64,000 nt of DNA, from the NCBI GenBank assembly GCA_040776805.1, contig JAXGZS010000005.1, positions 62,001 through 126,000 on the forward strand, in the 5' to 3' direction. Both the position numbers and the translations under genes were made by a program. Every line of letters begins with the position of its first letter. Position 1 is the first letter of the stretch. The notes beneath the pieces were generated by a model that saw only the letters and a program-made list of their open reading frames with translations, made no database searches and had not been told where the DNA came from. This document shows, in pieces, positions 38,043 through 47,624 of this stretch. The DNA comes from UBA7702 sp040776805. GTDB taxonomy: Bacteria; Bacillota; Dehalobacteriia; UBA7702.

Positions 38043-41000
38043 TTATTTTGTGGTGCTCTTGACGAAGCGCATGAGCATGGTGGCAACTTGAGCTCGGGTG
38101 GAATTGTCGCCGGGGCGGAGCTTGTTGCTGTCGCCCTGGATGATGCCTTGGCCGCAGGCCCATTTCATGGCGGTGACGGCGTAGGCGCTGACTTTCGCGC
38201 CGTCGCTGAAGCTCAGAAGGTTATAGCTGTCACCGGCGCCGAGGTCATAGCCCTTATACTGAGCGTAGCGGTAGAGAAGGGTGGCCATCTGTTCTCTGGT
38301 GACGGGGTCGTTGGTGCCGAAGGTGGTGGCGTCGTACCCCTTGACGATGTTATTCTCGGCGGCCCAGATCACGGCCTTGGTGTACCATTGGTTGGCGGCG
38401 ACGTCATGGAAGGGATTGGCCGCCGCGGTGGCGGGTTCCCCTTCCAGGCGGTAGAGCACCGTCACCAGCATGGCCCGGGTCATGGTGCTGTCCGGGGCAA
38501 AGGTGGTGTCCGAAGTGCCTTTGAAGAGCCCTTCCAGTAAGACGAAGTCGATGCCCTCGTGATACCACTTGGTGATGTCCACATCCTTGAATTGTTTGGC
38601 CAGGCAGTGATGGACGAAGGAGACCGCAATGGTGTGGTTGGCGGTGACATTGGTAAAGGTATAGCTGGTGACGGCGCCAACGCTGACGCCGTCCACGAGG
38701 ACGTCGGCGACGACGTAGCCGTGATCCGGGGTAATGGTGAAGGCGCGGTCAGCGTGTTCCGCCACACTGACGCTGCCGTTGGGAGAGATGCTGCCATGGC
38801 TGCCGGCGCTGGCAACGATGGTGTGGGAGGGTATGTTGTTCACCGTCACCTTGGCCACGCTGCTGTCGACGTCGGCGGCGCCGGCGGCGCTGACCCGGCA
38901 GAAGTAGTAGTAGGTACCCGCCGTCAGCGTCGTTGGGATCGTAAAGGAGGCGGTGGCTGCCGTGGGGTGGGCAGTGGTATTGATTGCCGCGGCGCCGGTC
39001 TTATCCGTGTCAGTACAGGAGTACCAGGCGTAGGTCGGTGTGCCGCCATTGGATACCGTGGCGTGACAAGTGAGATTTCCCGTGATGCTTCCTTTGGTGA
39101 CCGTGACGTCAGTGGGCTGGCTGGTGATCTCAATGCTGGCGGCGCCGGTGTTAACGTAGGGAATGGCGAAAGCGTCGATTTCATAAGGATAGCCCTGAAT
39201 CTTGGTGGCGGCGCCGGTGGCGGTATCGATCTGGTAAAGTCCTGCGTCTGTACTGGAACCAGGGTATAAGGTCCCGTAGAGGATTTCGTTATCCCGGTCG
39301 TAAGCAATGTCCTGGGCGTAGTTGATATCCAGGCCAAGGCTGCCGATTTCCGTGACGTTACCGTTGGCCGGATCCAGAGAAACGAGAAGGTCGTTATAAA
39401 TATCTAATCCGTAAAGATGACCGTTGTTGTCCGCGGCGATATCGACAATCATGTACGTTTTGGCTACGCTGTCATTTGGCCCGACCCAGGTAAGAGAGGC
39501 AGTGGCAAGGTTAATTTTGAAGAGGCCGTAGTTGCTGCCAAGGCTGACAACGTAGGCGGTTTTGTTCACGGCATCGTAGGTGAACCCCAACAGGTTATCA
39601 CCGCTGTCCGCGATCAATTGGTAAGCGCCGGTTTCCGGGTCGATTTTGTAGAGGCCAGAGTGATAGGAGCCAGAAAAGCCGACGCCGTAAAGTTGATCGC
39701 CCACAAAATCCGCCCCGGTCATATAAAAACTGCTGTCAACGCTGGCAAGGGAAGCGAGGGTATCACTGTTTACGAGTTTCAAGGTTGCGGGACCCGTGGG
39801 GAAGCTACCGTCGGAATAAACGACCCAGGCGAAAGCCGTAATCTGGTTTTTCACCCAGACGCTGCAGGCCGGGGTACCCCCGGTATAGGTCAGGTAACCC
39901 GGTTTCGTCGTCGGTTGCGTATCATTGGCGCGGGTTTTGATCGTACCGGCGATATTGATATAGTTTTGGGCGCTGATGGTGCCGTCAATAGTGATTTCAC
40001 TGCCGTTGGTCCCGGCTCTGGCGTAAGCGCCGCAGCCGCCGTTGGCTTTGACGCTGCCGCCGACGCTGATATTGCCGCCGTCTTCGGCCAAGACGCCGTA
40101 ACCGTCGAGGGCCTTGATCTTGACGCTACCGGTCACCGAGAGAATACTGTCACTGCCGGAAGCAGCGGCGCCGTAGTAGCCGCCGTTGACATGGCCGTCG
40201 ATGTCCATTTGGCCGCCGCTGACGATCCGGGCTCCGTACCCTTCTGTTTCGCTGGTGGTGACGTTACCCTCAATGACGACGGTGCCGTCGAGGCCGGTGT
40301 AGGCCCCGTCTTCGCCACCATTGACATCGCCGTAGACATAGATGGCGGTATCGCTGATACCGTAGACGCCAAAGAGACCGCCGCTGACATTGCCGAAGAC
40401 GGTGACGGCGCCGTGGTCATTGGCGTAGATGCCGTAACTGTCGCTTTGGTCGGCGATGACATCGCCGTGAAACAGGACGGTGCTGGCGGTGGTAACGCTG
40501 TCGTAGAAGGACCGGATGCCGCTGGAATCATCGCCGCCCATGGTGACGGCGCCATCCTGCACATCAATAAAACTGCCGTTAAGGGCGTAAACACCGACGC
40601 CGGGGCCGCCGGAGATGTCGATGGTCGTTGCTTTGCTCAGGGTGATGCTGGCGCTTTCATTGGCCACGAGACCGCAGGCGTTGTCACTGTTGGTAATCGT
40701 GATGGCGGTGTCAGCGTCGACGGTTACCGTGGAACCGCTGCCGGTGGCATAGATGCCGCAGACATTGGTACCGGCAGTGATCAGGTGCAGGGATCCGCCG
40801 CCGCTTGTGTCTTTGACCAAGAGATCAAAGCCGTTGGTGGCGGTGATACAGGTATCACCGGTAGGGTTTACCGTGAGGACATGGCCGTTGACGTCGATGT
40901 TGAAGGATTTGCTGTTGAAGACAATTCTGTCCCCATGGCCAATGTCGGCGAGGAGCCGGATGGTCTGGCCGTCGGCGACGGCGGTCAGCGCCGCGGGGAA

Positions 41001-41162
41001 GTCGGTATATTGATTGAGAACAGTGGTACCGTCAACGGCGACGATTTCGCAGACATTGGTATCGGCCTTAACGGCGGTGGGCAGGGCGATGCAGAACAGC
41101 AGCGCCATAGCAAAAGTCAGGAACCAGGGTAGCAGCATTTTAGCCATGATTTTTTGAATCAT
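38043..41162 (-). CDS. Secreted SLH protein with beta-helix, propeller-like and Ig-like regions
   Basis: ATG at 41162 (MIQKIMAKM) is preferred because AGGGGG lies 8 bp before it and touches the ATG at 41168. It gives 1039 residues. A signal peptide (LTFAMALLFCIALPTAVKA) is followed by many short beta repeats (about 60-420, for example GIYANDHGAVTVFGNVSGG). A propeller-like region (about 480-690, GLYKIDPETGAYQLI) and an Ig-like stretch (about 700-790, DVTVTKGSITGNL) follow. Then come a B-repeat and three SLH domains. It is a cell-surface protein, perhaps an adhesin or S-layer component. The C-terminal third is shared with the next gene. Confidence 0.86.
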   Translation of the reverse strand: MIQKIMAKMLLPWFLTFAMALLFCIALPTAVKADTNVCEIVAVDGTTVLNQYTDFPAALTAVADGQTIRLLADIGHGDRIVFNSKSFNIDVNGHVLTVNPTGDTCITATNGFDLLVKDTSGGGSLHLITAGTNVCGIYATGSGSTVTVDADTAITITNSDNACGLVANESASITLSKATTIDISGGPGVGVYALNGSFIDVQDGAVTMGGDDSSGIRSFYDSVTTASTVLFHGDVIADQSDSYGIYANDHGAVTVFGNVSGGLFGVYGISDTAIYVYGDVNGGEDGAYTGLDGTVVIEGNVTTSETEGYGARIVSGGQMDIDGHVNGGYYGAAASGSDSILSVTGSVKIKALDGYGVLAEDGGNISVGGSVKANGGCGAYARAGTNGSEITIDGTISAQNYINIAGTIKTRANDTQPTTKPGYLTYTGGTPACSVWVKNQITAFAWVVYSDGSFPTGPATLKLVNSDTLASLASVDSSFYMTGADFVGDQLYGVGFSGSYHSGLYKIDPETGAYQLIADSGDNLLGFTYDAVNKTAYVVSLGSNYGLFKINLATASLTWVGPNDSVAKTYMIVDIAADNNGHLYGLDIYNDLLVSLDPANGNVTEIGSLGLDINYAQDIAYDRDNEILYGTLYPGSSTDAGLYQIDTATGAATKIQGYPYEIDAFAIPYVNTGAASIEITSQPTDVTVTKGSITGNLTCHATVSNGGTPTYAWYSCTDTDKTGAAAINTTAHPTAATASFTIPTTLTAGTYYYFCRVSAAGAADVDSSVAKVTVNNIPSHTIVASAGSHGSISPNGSVSVAEHADRAFTITPDHGYVVADVLVDGVSVGAVTSYTFTNVTANHTIAVSFVHHCLAKQFKDVDITKWYHEGIDFVLLEGLFKGTSDTTFAPDSTMTRAMLVTVLYRLEGEPATAAANPFHDVAANQWYTKAVIWAAENNIVKGYDATTFGTNDPVTREQMATLLYRYAQYKGYDLGAGDSYNLLSFSDGAKVSAYAVTAMKWACGQGIIQGDSNKLRPGDNSTRAQVATMLMRFVKSTTK
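38058..38745 (-). repeat. Copy 2 of the coding direct repeat (B-repeat plus SLH cassette)
   Basis: See 35243-35935. It encodes the same cassette of the upstream SLH protein. The two copies lie about 2.8 kb apart in direct orientation, so recombination between them would delete or swap the whole variable N-terminal portion of the intervening gene. Confidence 0.85.
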
Positions 41163-41164
41163 TT

Positions 41165-41467
41165 TCATTTCCCCCTCTCGTATTCGTAGGTGATGGTTTT
41201 ATTCAAATTGCCTTCTAACTGTTCAAGGAGATTTTCATACTTTGTTTCAGGGCTGAATGTTCCCCGATAGACTTTGTTTTTGGTTTGAATCTCAATGCTC
41301 AGGGATTTTTCGTTTCGGATCGTGACGCTCTCCATCTCCTCTTCTGGGATCACGATGGTTGAACCCGCGTGATCTTTGGGGGCAATCGCCATTTTGCCCG
41401 TGCCGATCTGCAACAAAAACAGTTTCGTTTCAAAAAATCCGGTTTGTAGGCGAATTTCGAAAAACAA
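41165..41467 (-). CDS. Small protein of unknown function encoded ahead of the SLH genes
   Basis: A TTG at 41467 lies 6 bp after GAGGTG, so the protein is probably 100 residues rather than 103 from the GTG at 41476. It is mixed hydrophobic and beta-rich (VIPEEEMESVTI, SIEIQTKNKVYRGTF), ending with charged residues. Its TGA overlaps the ATG of the SLH gene (ATGA), so translation is coupled. I recognise no domain. A role in controlling or assembling the S-layer proteins is possible but rests only on position. Confidence 0.55.
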   Translation of the reverse strand: MFFEIRLQTGFFETKLFLLQIGTGKMAIAPKDHAGSTIVIPEEEMESVTIRNEKSLSIEIQTKNKVYRGTFSPETKYENLLEQLEGNLNKTITYEYERGK

Positions 41468-41500
41468 CGTCTTCACCTCGCATTCATTATATCTGTCTTC

Positions 41501-41556
41501 ATTATAGCGGATATCGGTTCTTCGGTGAATGGATCTGGATGATTTGACAATGTCAA
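41501..41556 (-). promoter_or_regulatory. Promoter and palindromic operator candidate of the SLH operon
   Basis: TATAAT lies on the minus strand at 41501-41506 with a weak -35 (TTCACC). About 40 bp further upstream, TTGACA-A-TGTCAA (41544-41556) is a perfect 13-bp palindrome. It lies between the SLH operon and the divergent HTH-type gene, so it is a plausible operator for that regulator. This is inference. Confidence 0.45.
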
Positions 41557-41572
41557 TTTGTAGTCATGAATC

Positions 41573-43168
41573 ATGTCAAAAGAATTGCTTTTTGGTGAAC
41601 GCTTTGGTAATATAAAAGAAGAGGTGATTGATTTGCTGTTTTATGAAAAACTTGATTTCCTGATGAAGCTGACGAATACCACAAACAGTGCTTTGTCCCT
41701 TTATATCAAGCTTGACGCGTCCTATATCAGCCGTTTGCGACGGGGAGAACGTCATGCTCCCAAAAATCCGGACTACATGAAGGCGATGGCAGCTTATTTT
41801 GCCAAAACCTGCAAGTTGGATTATCAGAGAAAGTCGCTGGCGGAAGCATTAAAGCTCCCCATCACTGCCGCTTCTTATGATGAACTTGCCGGGGAAATCG
41901 CCAACTGGCTGACGGACAAAAGTCTCAACGACACCATGGTCGTGGGTGATTTTCTGACGGGTTTTGCCAATTTCAGCGCCGGACAGGCTCCCTGCAAGTA
42001 CCAGACGGACGCTGCCGCTGACGATTATCCCCAAACCGATATTTCCGTTTACTACGGTGTGGAGGGAAAGCGCCGTGGGGCCCTCCATTTCCTTGCCGCA
42101 GTTGCCGCCCAGGATAAGCCCAGGACACTGCTGCTTTTCAGCGATGAGCCAACGGACTGGATGACGGCGGATAAGGCCTATGTCGCCCAATGGGCATCTT
42201 ACATGAAACAGGTGCTCGTCAAAGGCAACCGGATCACCATTATTCACACGGTCAGCCGGGATCTCGATGAGATGCTCAGCGCCATCAGCCAGTGGATGCC
42301 TCTCTATATGACGGGTTTGATTGCGCCCTATTTTTATCCCAAAAAGCGCGACGGGATCTTCCGAAGGACGCTTTTTATCGCCCCCGGCGTTGCGGCTATG
42401 GTCTCGAATTCCATCGGCAATTCCGTGGAGGGCACCGCGAATTTTCTTTTCAGAAACGATGATGTCATCAAGACTTTTGCCGAAGAATTCCTCCAATATT
42501 TAAGGCAATGCAAACCGCTGATGCAAATCTATACGGCATAGGAGAAGGCGGCCTATTTCAAGACCCTCGTAGAATTTGAAAAAGAACAGGGCAACGCCCT
42601 GATCAACACAGAATCCCTGTCTTTGTTGACGATGCCGAAAAAGGTGGCGTCCCAAATTATGGCGCGCATGGGGTTGAGCCAGGAAGACCTGATGATACTG
42701 GGGAAACAGAGGAAGCAGCTTTTTGAAACCAACATTCTCAACAACGATTTTACCGAAATTATCCATCTTTTCAACGCCGATGAGATGAAGCGCGGCCAAA
42801 TCAAAGTAGCTTTTTCAGAAATGCTCTGCGGCGATGGGATCTACTATACCCCGGAAGAATATATCCTCCATCTGGAACACTTGATTGAGCTTTTGGGAAA
42901 ATACGATCATTTCCACATACACCTGATCCAAGAGGAGGCGGCCACCAATGACATGGTATATGTCAAGGAAGAAATCGGCGCCATCGTTGCGAAAACCTCC
43001 GCGCCGCCGGTGGTTCTGGCCATCAACGAATCCAATTTAACGGCGGCCTTTTGGGATTTTCTCCGAATTTTACCGGTAGAAAAAGCCTGCTCCTCCCCGG
43101 ATAACGCCGAAACCGCAAAAAAACTATCCGCGTATATAGGGCAACTGCAGAAAAGTCTGTTATCATGA
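41573..43168 (+). pseudogene. Interrupted HTH-type regulator (in-frame TAG at 42539-42541)
   Basis: The frame from 41573 runs 322 codons to a TAG, then continues open in the same frame for 209 more codons to 43168. Across the stop the sequence reads LMQIYTA, stop, EKAAYFKTLVEF, and no new start or ribosome binding site is seen until an ATG at 42623. This looks like a single 531-residue protein with a nonsense mutation, or a readthrough gene. Residues 25-75 look like a helix-turn-helix (TTNSALSLYIKLDASYISRLRRG). The rest is unrecognised. It is divergent from the SLH operon and may have regulated it. Confidence 0.7.
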
Positions 43169-43170
43169 TA

Positions 43171-43234
43171 AAAAAGGGGCTGCGGCAAAATAGCTTTCTA
43201 TCTCTAAAAAGCTATTTTGCCGCAGCCCCTTTCT
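43171..43234. repeat. Long hairpin, right copy of the inverted pair bracketing the S-layer island
   Basis: The arms 43176-43197 (GGGGCTGCGGCAAAATAGC) and 43208-43229 are perfect complements over 22 bp. The loop is GTATCTCT-like and the flanks are A- and T-rich. Reverse-complemented, it matches the hairpin at 35131-35192, including the GAGATAGAAAG loop. It lies between the broken regulator and prfB and can terminate both. Confidence 0.87.
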
Positions 43235-43247
43235 AACGCGTTGGCCT

Positions 43248-44355
43248 TTATTCGTTCTTTTGTACGCTGCTCTTTAAATAAGCGAAGATGAAGGCTTCCA
43301 GTTCGCCGTCCATCACAGCGTCGACGTTCCCCACTTCCGTATTGGTACGGTGGTCTTTCACCAGCTTATAAGGAGCGAAAACATAGGAACGGATCTGGCT
43401 GCCCCAGCCAATTTCCTGCTGGGCGCCGCGGATCCCCGCCATTTCGTCTTCCTGCTGCTGCCGCTTGCGGTCAAGGAGCTTCGCCTTTAGCAACTTCAGC
43501 GCTTTTTCCAAATTGGCGTGCTGGGAACGCTCGTCCTGGCAAGTGACGACGATGCCGGTTTCGTAGTGAGTCAGGCGGATCGCCGAATCGGTCTTATTGA
43601 CGTGCTGACCGCCGGCGCCGCTGGAACGGTAAGTATCCTTGCGGTATTCGTCTTCCTTCAGCTCGATTTCATCGTCGTATTCCACCTGGGGAATGACGTC
43701 CAACGAGGCAAAGGAGGTATGACGGCGCTTTGCGGAATCAAAGGGAGAAATGCGCACCAAGCGGTGAACACCTTTTTCCGCTTTGAGATAGCCGTAGGCG
43801 TTGAGGCCTTCCACGCCGAAGGTCACGCTTTTCGTGCCGGCTTCTTCCCCGGGCAGCATGTCGATGAGTTCCACCTTAAAACCGTGTTTTTCACAGTAGC
43901 GGGTATACATGCGATAAAGCATATTGGCCCAATCCTGGGCTTCCACACCGCCGCTGCCGGCGTGAATCGATAATATGGCGTTGTGGCTATCGTATTTGCC
44001 GCTCAAAAGCGTGCTCAACTCGAGGTTGTCCACGGCTTTGGCGCAAGCTTCCACCTGGGCGGCGATTTCCGTTTCCAGGCTTTCGTCCTCTTCTTCCAAA
44101 GCCAGCTCCCAGTAGACTTCCACATCGTCGAATTGGTCTTGTACTTTTTCAAACCCTTCAACCTTGGCCTTGAGGGCTGTGGTTTCCCTTAATACCACCT
44201 GGGCGGCGTCGCGGTCCTCCCAAAAAGCAGGATCCGCGGCTTGATCTTCCAGGGCAGCGATTTTGTCCGTCACTGTGGACAAGTCAAAGTGCATCCCTCA
44301 GATCTGCCAGCCTGCGTTTCATTTCGGATAGATTTTGTTTGAAATCCATCAGCAT
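43248..44355 (-). CDS. prfB: Peptide chain release factor 2, made by programmed +1 frameshift
   Basis: The true start is the ATG at 44355 with AAGGGGTGA before it. Frame 0 encodes MLMDFKQNLSEM through RDAL, then meets TGA at 44284-44286. Shifting +1 at CTT TGA C continues as DLSTVTDKIAALE to 43248, giving 368 residues. The GGQ peptide-release motif is in SSGAGGQHVNKTDSAIRL, and the SPF tripeptide that reads UGA/UAA is in RISPFDSAKRRH. RF2 acts at stop codons UGA and UAA. It lies next to secA and hpf, as in many Bacillota. Confidence 0.96.
44283..44299 (-). promoter_or_regulatory. RF2 programmed frameshift signal
   Basis: The minus strand reads GAGGGATGCACTTTGAC: an internal Shine-Dalgarno-like GAGGG, then CTT TGA C. 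This is the classic signal, in which low RF2 slows reading of UGA and the ribosome slips +1. It gives feedback control of RF2. Confidence 0.93.
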
Positions 44356-44366
44356 GCGATCACCCC

Positions 44367-46997
44367 TTAATTTTGCTGCCTGCCGCAGCACTTTTTATAT
44401 TTTTTCCCGCTGCCACAGGGGCAGGGGTCGTTTCTTCCCACGGTTTTTTCTTTGTGAATCGGTTTTTTCGTTTGCTCTTCTCCGTTGTCGCTGCGGTTCA
44501 CACGGATGTTTTTCACAGCCACACCGGCGGCGGGCTGTTCTTCCACGATCTTAGCCCGGGAGATGAAGCGAATCACTTCTTTTCTGATTTCATCGATCAT
44601 CTGCTGGAACATGTCGAAGGCCGCGTATTTATATTCCACCAAAGGATTTTTCTGACCAATGGCCTGCAAGCCGATACCGGTTCGCAGCTGATCCATGGCA
44701 TCGAGATGATCCATCCACTGACGGTCGACCACCCGGAGCAAAACATAACGGGAAATGTTTTCCATATTGCTCACGCCGAGTTCTTCTTCTCTGACGTCGT
44801 AATATTCCCGCGCTTCCCTTTGCAAGGTCTCCCGGAGTTCCTCGCCGCTGATCTTGAGCCAATCTTCCTTGGTATACGTGTGATGGGGCAAAAAGACCCG
44901 GGCCGCTTCCAAAAGTCCGTCCAAATCCCATTCTTCGATCTGGGGAGAACCGCCGGCGGCTTCCTCCACGGTTTTCTTGACGACGTCCTCCAACATGAAG
45001 AGGATATTCTCTTTGATCTCGGTACCCATCAGTACTTTGCGGCGTTCGCCGTAAATGACTTCACGCTGCTGGTTCATGACGTCGTCGTAATCGAGGACGT
45101 TCTTCCTTGTATCGAAGTTGTTGTTTTCCACTTTCTTTTGAGCGTTTTCAATGGTTTTTGAAACCATTTTGGAGTCAATGGGCGTCGTGTCGTCCATGCC
45201 GAAGCGATCCATCAGCGCCGCCATGTTGTCGCCGCCGAAAATGCGGATTAAATCATCCTCCATAGAAAGATAGAAACGGCTCGTGCCGGGATCACCCTGA
45301 CGGCCGGAACGGCCCCGCAACTGATTATCGATGCGGCGGCTTTCGTGGCGTTCGGTACCGATCACATAGAGACCGGCGACCGACACCACCTTGGCCTTTT
45401 CTTCGGCACAGGCAGCGGTATATTTTGCCATCAGCTCGTCGTAATCAAATTCTTTGTTCTTTTCCGTCAAGGCGGCGGCTTCCGCTTTGGCCAGGGCCTC
45501 AGGATTACCGCCTAAAAGAATGTCGGTACCGCGGCCCGCCATGTTCGTGGCGATGGTAACGGCGCCGAAACGGCCGGCCTGGGAAATGATTTCCGCTTCC
45601 TTTTCATGGAACTTGGCGTTTAAAACATTATGGGGAACGCCGAACTTTTTCAAAGCGCGGCTTAATACTTCCGATTTTTCAATGGAGATGGTCCCCACCA
45701 GCACCGGTCGGCCGATTTCATGGGCGTCCCTGATTTCGTCCACAATGGCCTCAATTTTGCCTTTGGCGGTACGGTAGATGACGTCGGCTTCGTCCTTGCG
45801 GATCATTTCCTTGTTGGGCGGCACTTCCACAACGTCCATTTTGTAAATTTTCGTAAATTCGTTTTCTTCCGTTTTGGCCGTGCCGGTCATGCCGGCGAGC
45901 TTTTCGTACATACGGAAGTAGTTCTGGAAGGTGATGGTGGCCAAAGTCTGGCTTTCCCGCTCGATTTTTACATTTTCTTTGGCTTCCAAAGCCTGGTGGA
46001 GACCGTCGCTGTAGCGGCGGCCGAACATCAGACGACCGGTAAATTCATCGACGATGATGACCTCGCCGTCTTTCACCACGTAATCGCGATCCTTTTTAAA
46101 GAGGGCCTTAGCCCGGACGGCATTGGTAATCAGGTGGCTCCACTCGTTATTTTCGTCGGCATAGAGGTTTTCTATACCGAGCTGGGCTTCGACTTTGGCG
46201 ATGCCCTCTTCATGCAAAGCGGAACTTTTGGTTTTTTCCTCGATCATATAGTCCTCGCCTTCCCGCAAACGGGAGACGATTTTGGCGGCGGTATAATAAT
46301 TATCCGTGGGCTTTTCCGCCTGACCGGAAATGATCAGCGGCGTTCTCGCCTCATCGATGAGGATACTGTCGACTTCGTCGATGATCGCGTAGAAAAGATC
46401 CCGCTGCACCATGGCGCTTTCCCGCACAGCCATGTTATCGCGGAGATAGTCGAAACCAAATTCATTGTTGGTGCCGTAGGTGATATCCGCGGCGTAAGCC
46501 GCTTTTTTCTCTTCATACTCCAGGCCGTGGATGTTGAGGCCAACGGAAAGGCCGAGAAAGGCAAAAACTTGTCCCATCCACTGGCTGTCCCTGGTGGCGA
46601 GGTAATCGTTGACGGTGATCACGTGGACACCCCTGCCGGTGACGGCGTTGAGATAGGCGGGGAGCGTCGCCACGAGGGTTTTCCCTTCCCCTGTTTTCAT
46701 CTCGGCGATGCGCCCGTCATGGAGGACCATACCGCCGATGAGCTGAACGTCGAAATGGCGCATACGCAAAACGCGCTTGGCCGCTTCCCGCACCACGGCA
46801 AAGGCTTCGGGTAACAGTTCTTCAAGACCGGCGCCGTCCTGATAGCGTTTTTTAAATTCCTCCGTTTTCGCCTTTAAATCAGCATCGCTAAGGATGGCCA
46901 TATCCGGTTCCAGGGCATTGATCAATTCCACCTTCTGAGAATATTTTTTGATATCCTTGGCGTTATCGTCAAAAAAGAGTTTTAAAGATTTTAACAT
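44367..46997 (-). CDS. secA: Preprotein translocase ATPase SecA
   Basis: The start used is the ATG at 46997 (MLKSLKLFFDDNAKD). It lies 13 bp from GGGAGG, so spacing is long, but the upstream frame is unlike SecA. It gives 876 residues with MKTGEGKTLVATLPAYL (Walker A), VDSILIDEARTPLI, the NMAGRGTDILLGG motif and the C-terminal zinc finger CPCGSGKKYKKCC. SecA drives protein export with SecYEG. The order hpf-secA-prfB is conserved in Bacillota. Confidence 0.97.
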   Translation of the reverse strand: MLKSLKLFFDDNAKDIKKYSQKVELINALEPDMAILSDADLKAKTEEFKKRYQDGAGLEELLPEAFAVVREAAKRVLRMRHFDVQLIGGMVLHDGRIAEMKTGEGKTLVATLPAYLNAVTGRGVHVITVNDYLATRDSQWMGQVFAFLGLSVGLNIHGLEYEEKKAAYAADITYGTNNEFGFDYLRDNMAVRESAMVQRDLFYAIIDEVDSILIDEARTPLIISGQAEKPTDNYYTAAKIVSRLREGEDYMIEEKTKSSALHEEGIAKVEAQLGIENLYADENNEWSHLITNAVRAKALFKKDRDYVVKDGEVIIVDEFTGRLMFGRRYSDGLHQALEAKENVKIERESQTLATITFQNYFRMYEKLAGMTGTAKTEENEFTKIYKMDVVEVPPNKEMIRKDEADVIYRTAKGKIEAIVDEIRDAHEIGRPVLVGTISIEKSEVLSRALKKFGVPHNVLNAKFHEKEAEIISQAGRFGAVTIATNMAGRGTDILLGGNPEALAKAEAAALTEKNKEFDYDELMAKYTAACAEEKAKVVSVAGLYVIGTERHESRRIDNQLRGRSGRQGDPGTSRFYLSMEDDLIRIFGGDNMAALMDRFGMDDTTPIDSKMVSKTIENAQKKVENNNFDTRKNVLDYDDVMNQQREVIYGERRKVLMGTEIKENILFMLEDVVKKTVEEAAGGSPQIEEWDLDGLLEAARVFLPHHTYTKEDWLKISGEELRETLQREAREYYDVREEELGVSNMENISRYVLLRVVDRQWMDHLDAMDQLRTGIGLQAIGQKNPLVEYKYAAFDMFQQMIDEIRKEVIRFISRAKIVEEQPAAGVAVKNIRVNRSDNGEEQTKKPIHKEKTVGRNDPCPCGSGKKYKKCCGRQQN

Positions 46998-47059
46998 ATA
47001 GTGATGTGATACCTCCCGTATCATACACTGCCGGGGCGCAGCAGTTTTTTCCTTCGATC

Positions 47060-47091
47060 TTATCAATAAAGGGAGCCCCTCGGCTCCCTTT
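47060..47091 (-). terminator. Terminator after hpf
   Basis: AAAGGGAGCC-loop-GGCTCCCTTT at 47068-47091 is a 10-bp stem followed on the minus strand by TTTATTG. It lies 5 bp past hpf and ahead of secA, so secA can be transcribed separately. Confidence 0.75.
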
Positions 47092-47096
47092 ATGCT

Positions 47097-47624
47097 TTAA
47101 AATATTTCAGGGATAATCAAACCGTATTTACCGTCGTTGCGGAGATATACGACATTGATCTCCTCACCGTTTTCGCAGTTGGCGAAAACAAAAAAGCTGT
47201 GACCGATCATATTCATCTGCATGATCGCCTCATCCACCGTCATGGGTTTCATCGAAAAGCGTTTCGTCCGCACCAGTTCATCCTGGGTTTCTCCGCTCTG
47301 GCTGAGGGGGAGATCGGTCAGTTTTTCCTTATCCTTCTTCGTCTTCCGCTGCAACTTTTCCTTATATTTCACCAGCTGCTTTTCGAGTTTGTCGCCAACG
47401 GAATCAATGGCTGCGTACAAATCCTGGGCGCTGTCTTCACCGCGAAGAATATAGCCTCTGATCATCATGGTAACTTCCACCTTCTGGCGGCCCTTCTCCA
47501 CGATCATCGTTACATTCGCTTTGTCCACCTCCATAAAGCGGTCAAGGCGGCCGAGCTTCTTTTCGGCGTGTTCTTTTAAGGCAGGGGTAACCTCAATGTT
47601 CTTTCCTTTGAAAATGATATTCAC
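47097..47624 (-). CDS. hpf: Ribosome hibernation promoting factor, long form
   Basis: This 175-residue protein has the N-terminal sigma-54 modulation domain (NIIFKGKNIEVTPALKEHAEKK) and a C-terminal domain with VRTKRFSMKPMTVDEAIMQMNMIGH, the dimerising segment of long HPF. It binds idle 70S ribosomes and joins them as 100S dimers in stationary phase. The start is a GTG with AAGGAG upstream. It precedes secA with a terminator between. Confidence 0.95.
   Translation of the reverse strand: MNIIFKGKNIEVTPALKEHAEKKLGRLDRFMEVDKANVTMIVEKGRQKVEVTMMIRGYILRGEDSAQDLYAAIDSVGDKLEKQLVKYKEKLQRKTKKDKEKLTDLPLSQSGETQDELVRTKRFSMKPMTVDEAIMQMNMIGHSFFVFANCENGEEINVVYLRNDGKYGLIIPEIF

Noticed and set aside
39417..41132. 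A 571-residue reading frame opposite the SLH gene
   Set aside because: It is antisense to a gene with GC-biased, glycine-rich codons. It has low-complexity composition, no ribosome binding site and no family match.
43248..44294. RF2 starting at the internal ATG at 44294
   Set aside because: The upstream frame with ribosome binding site and the classic CTTTGAC slip site shows the protein starts at 44355 and is made by frameshift.
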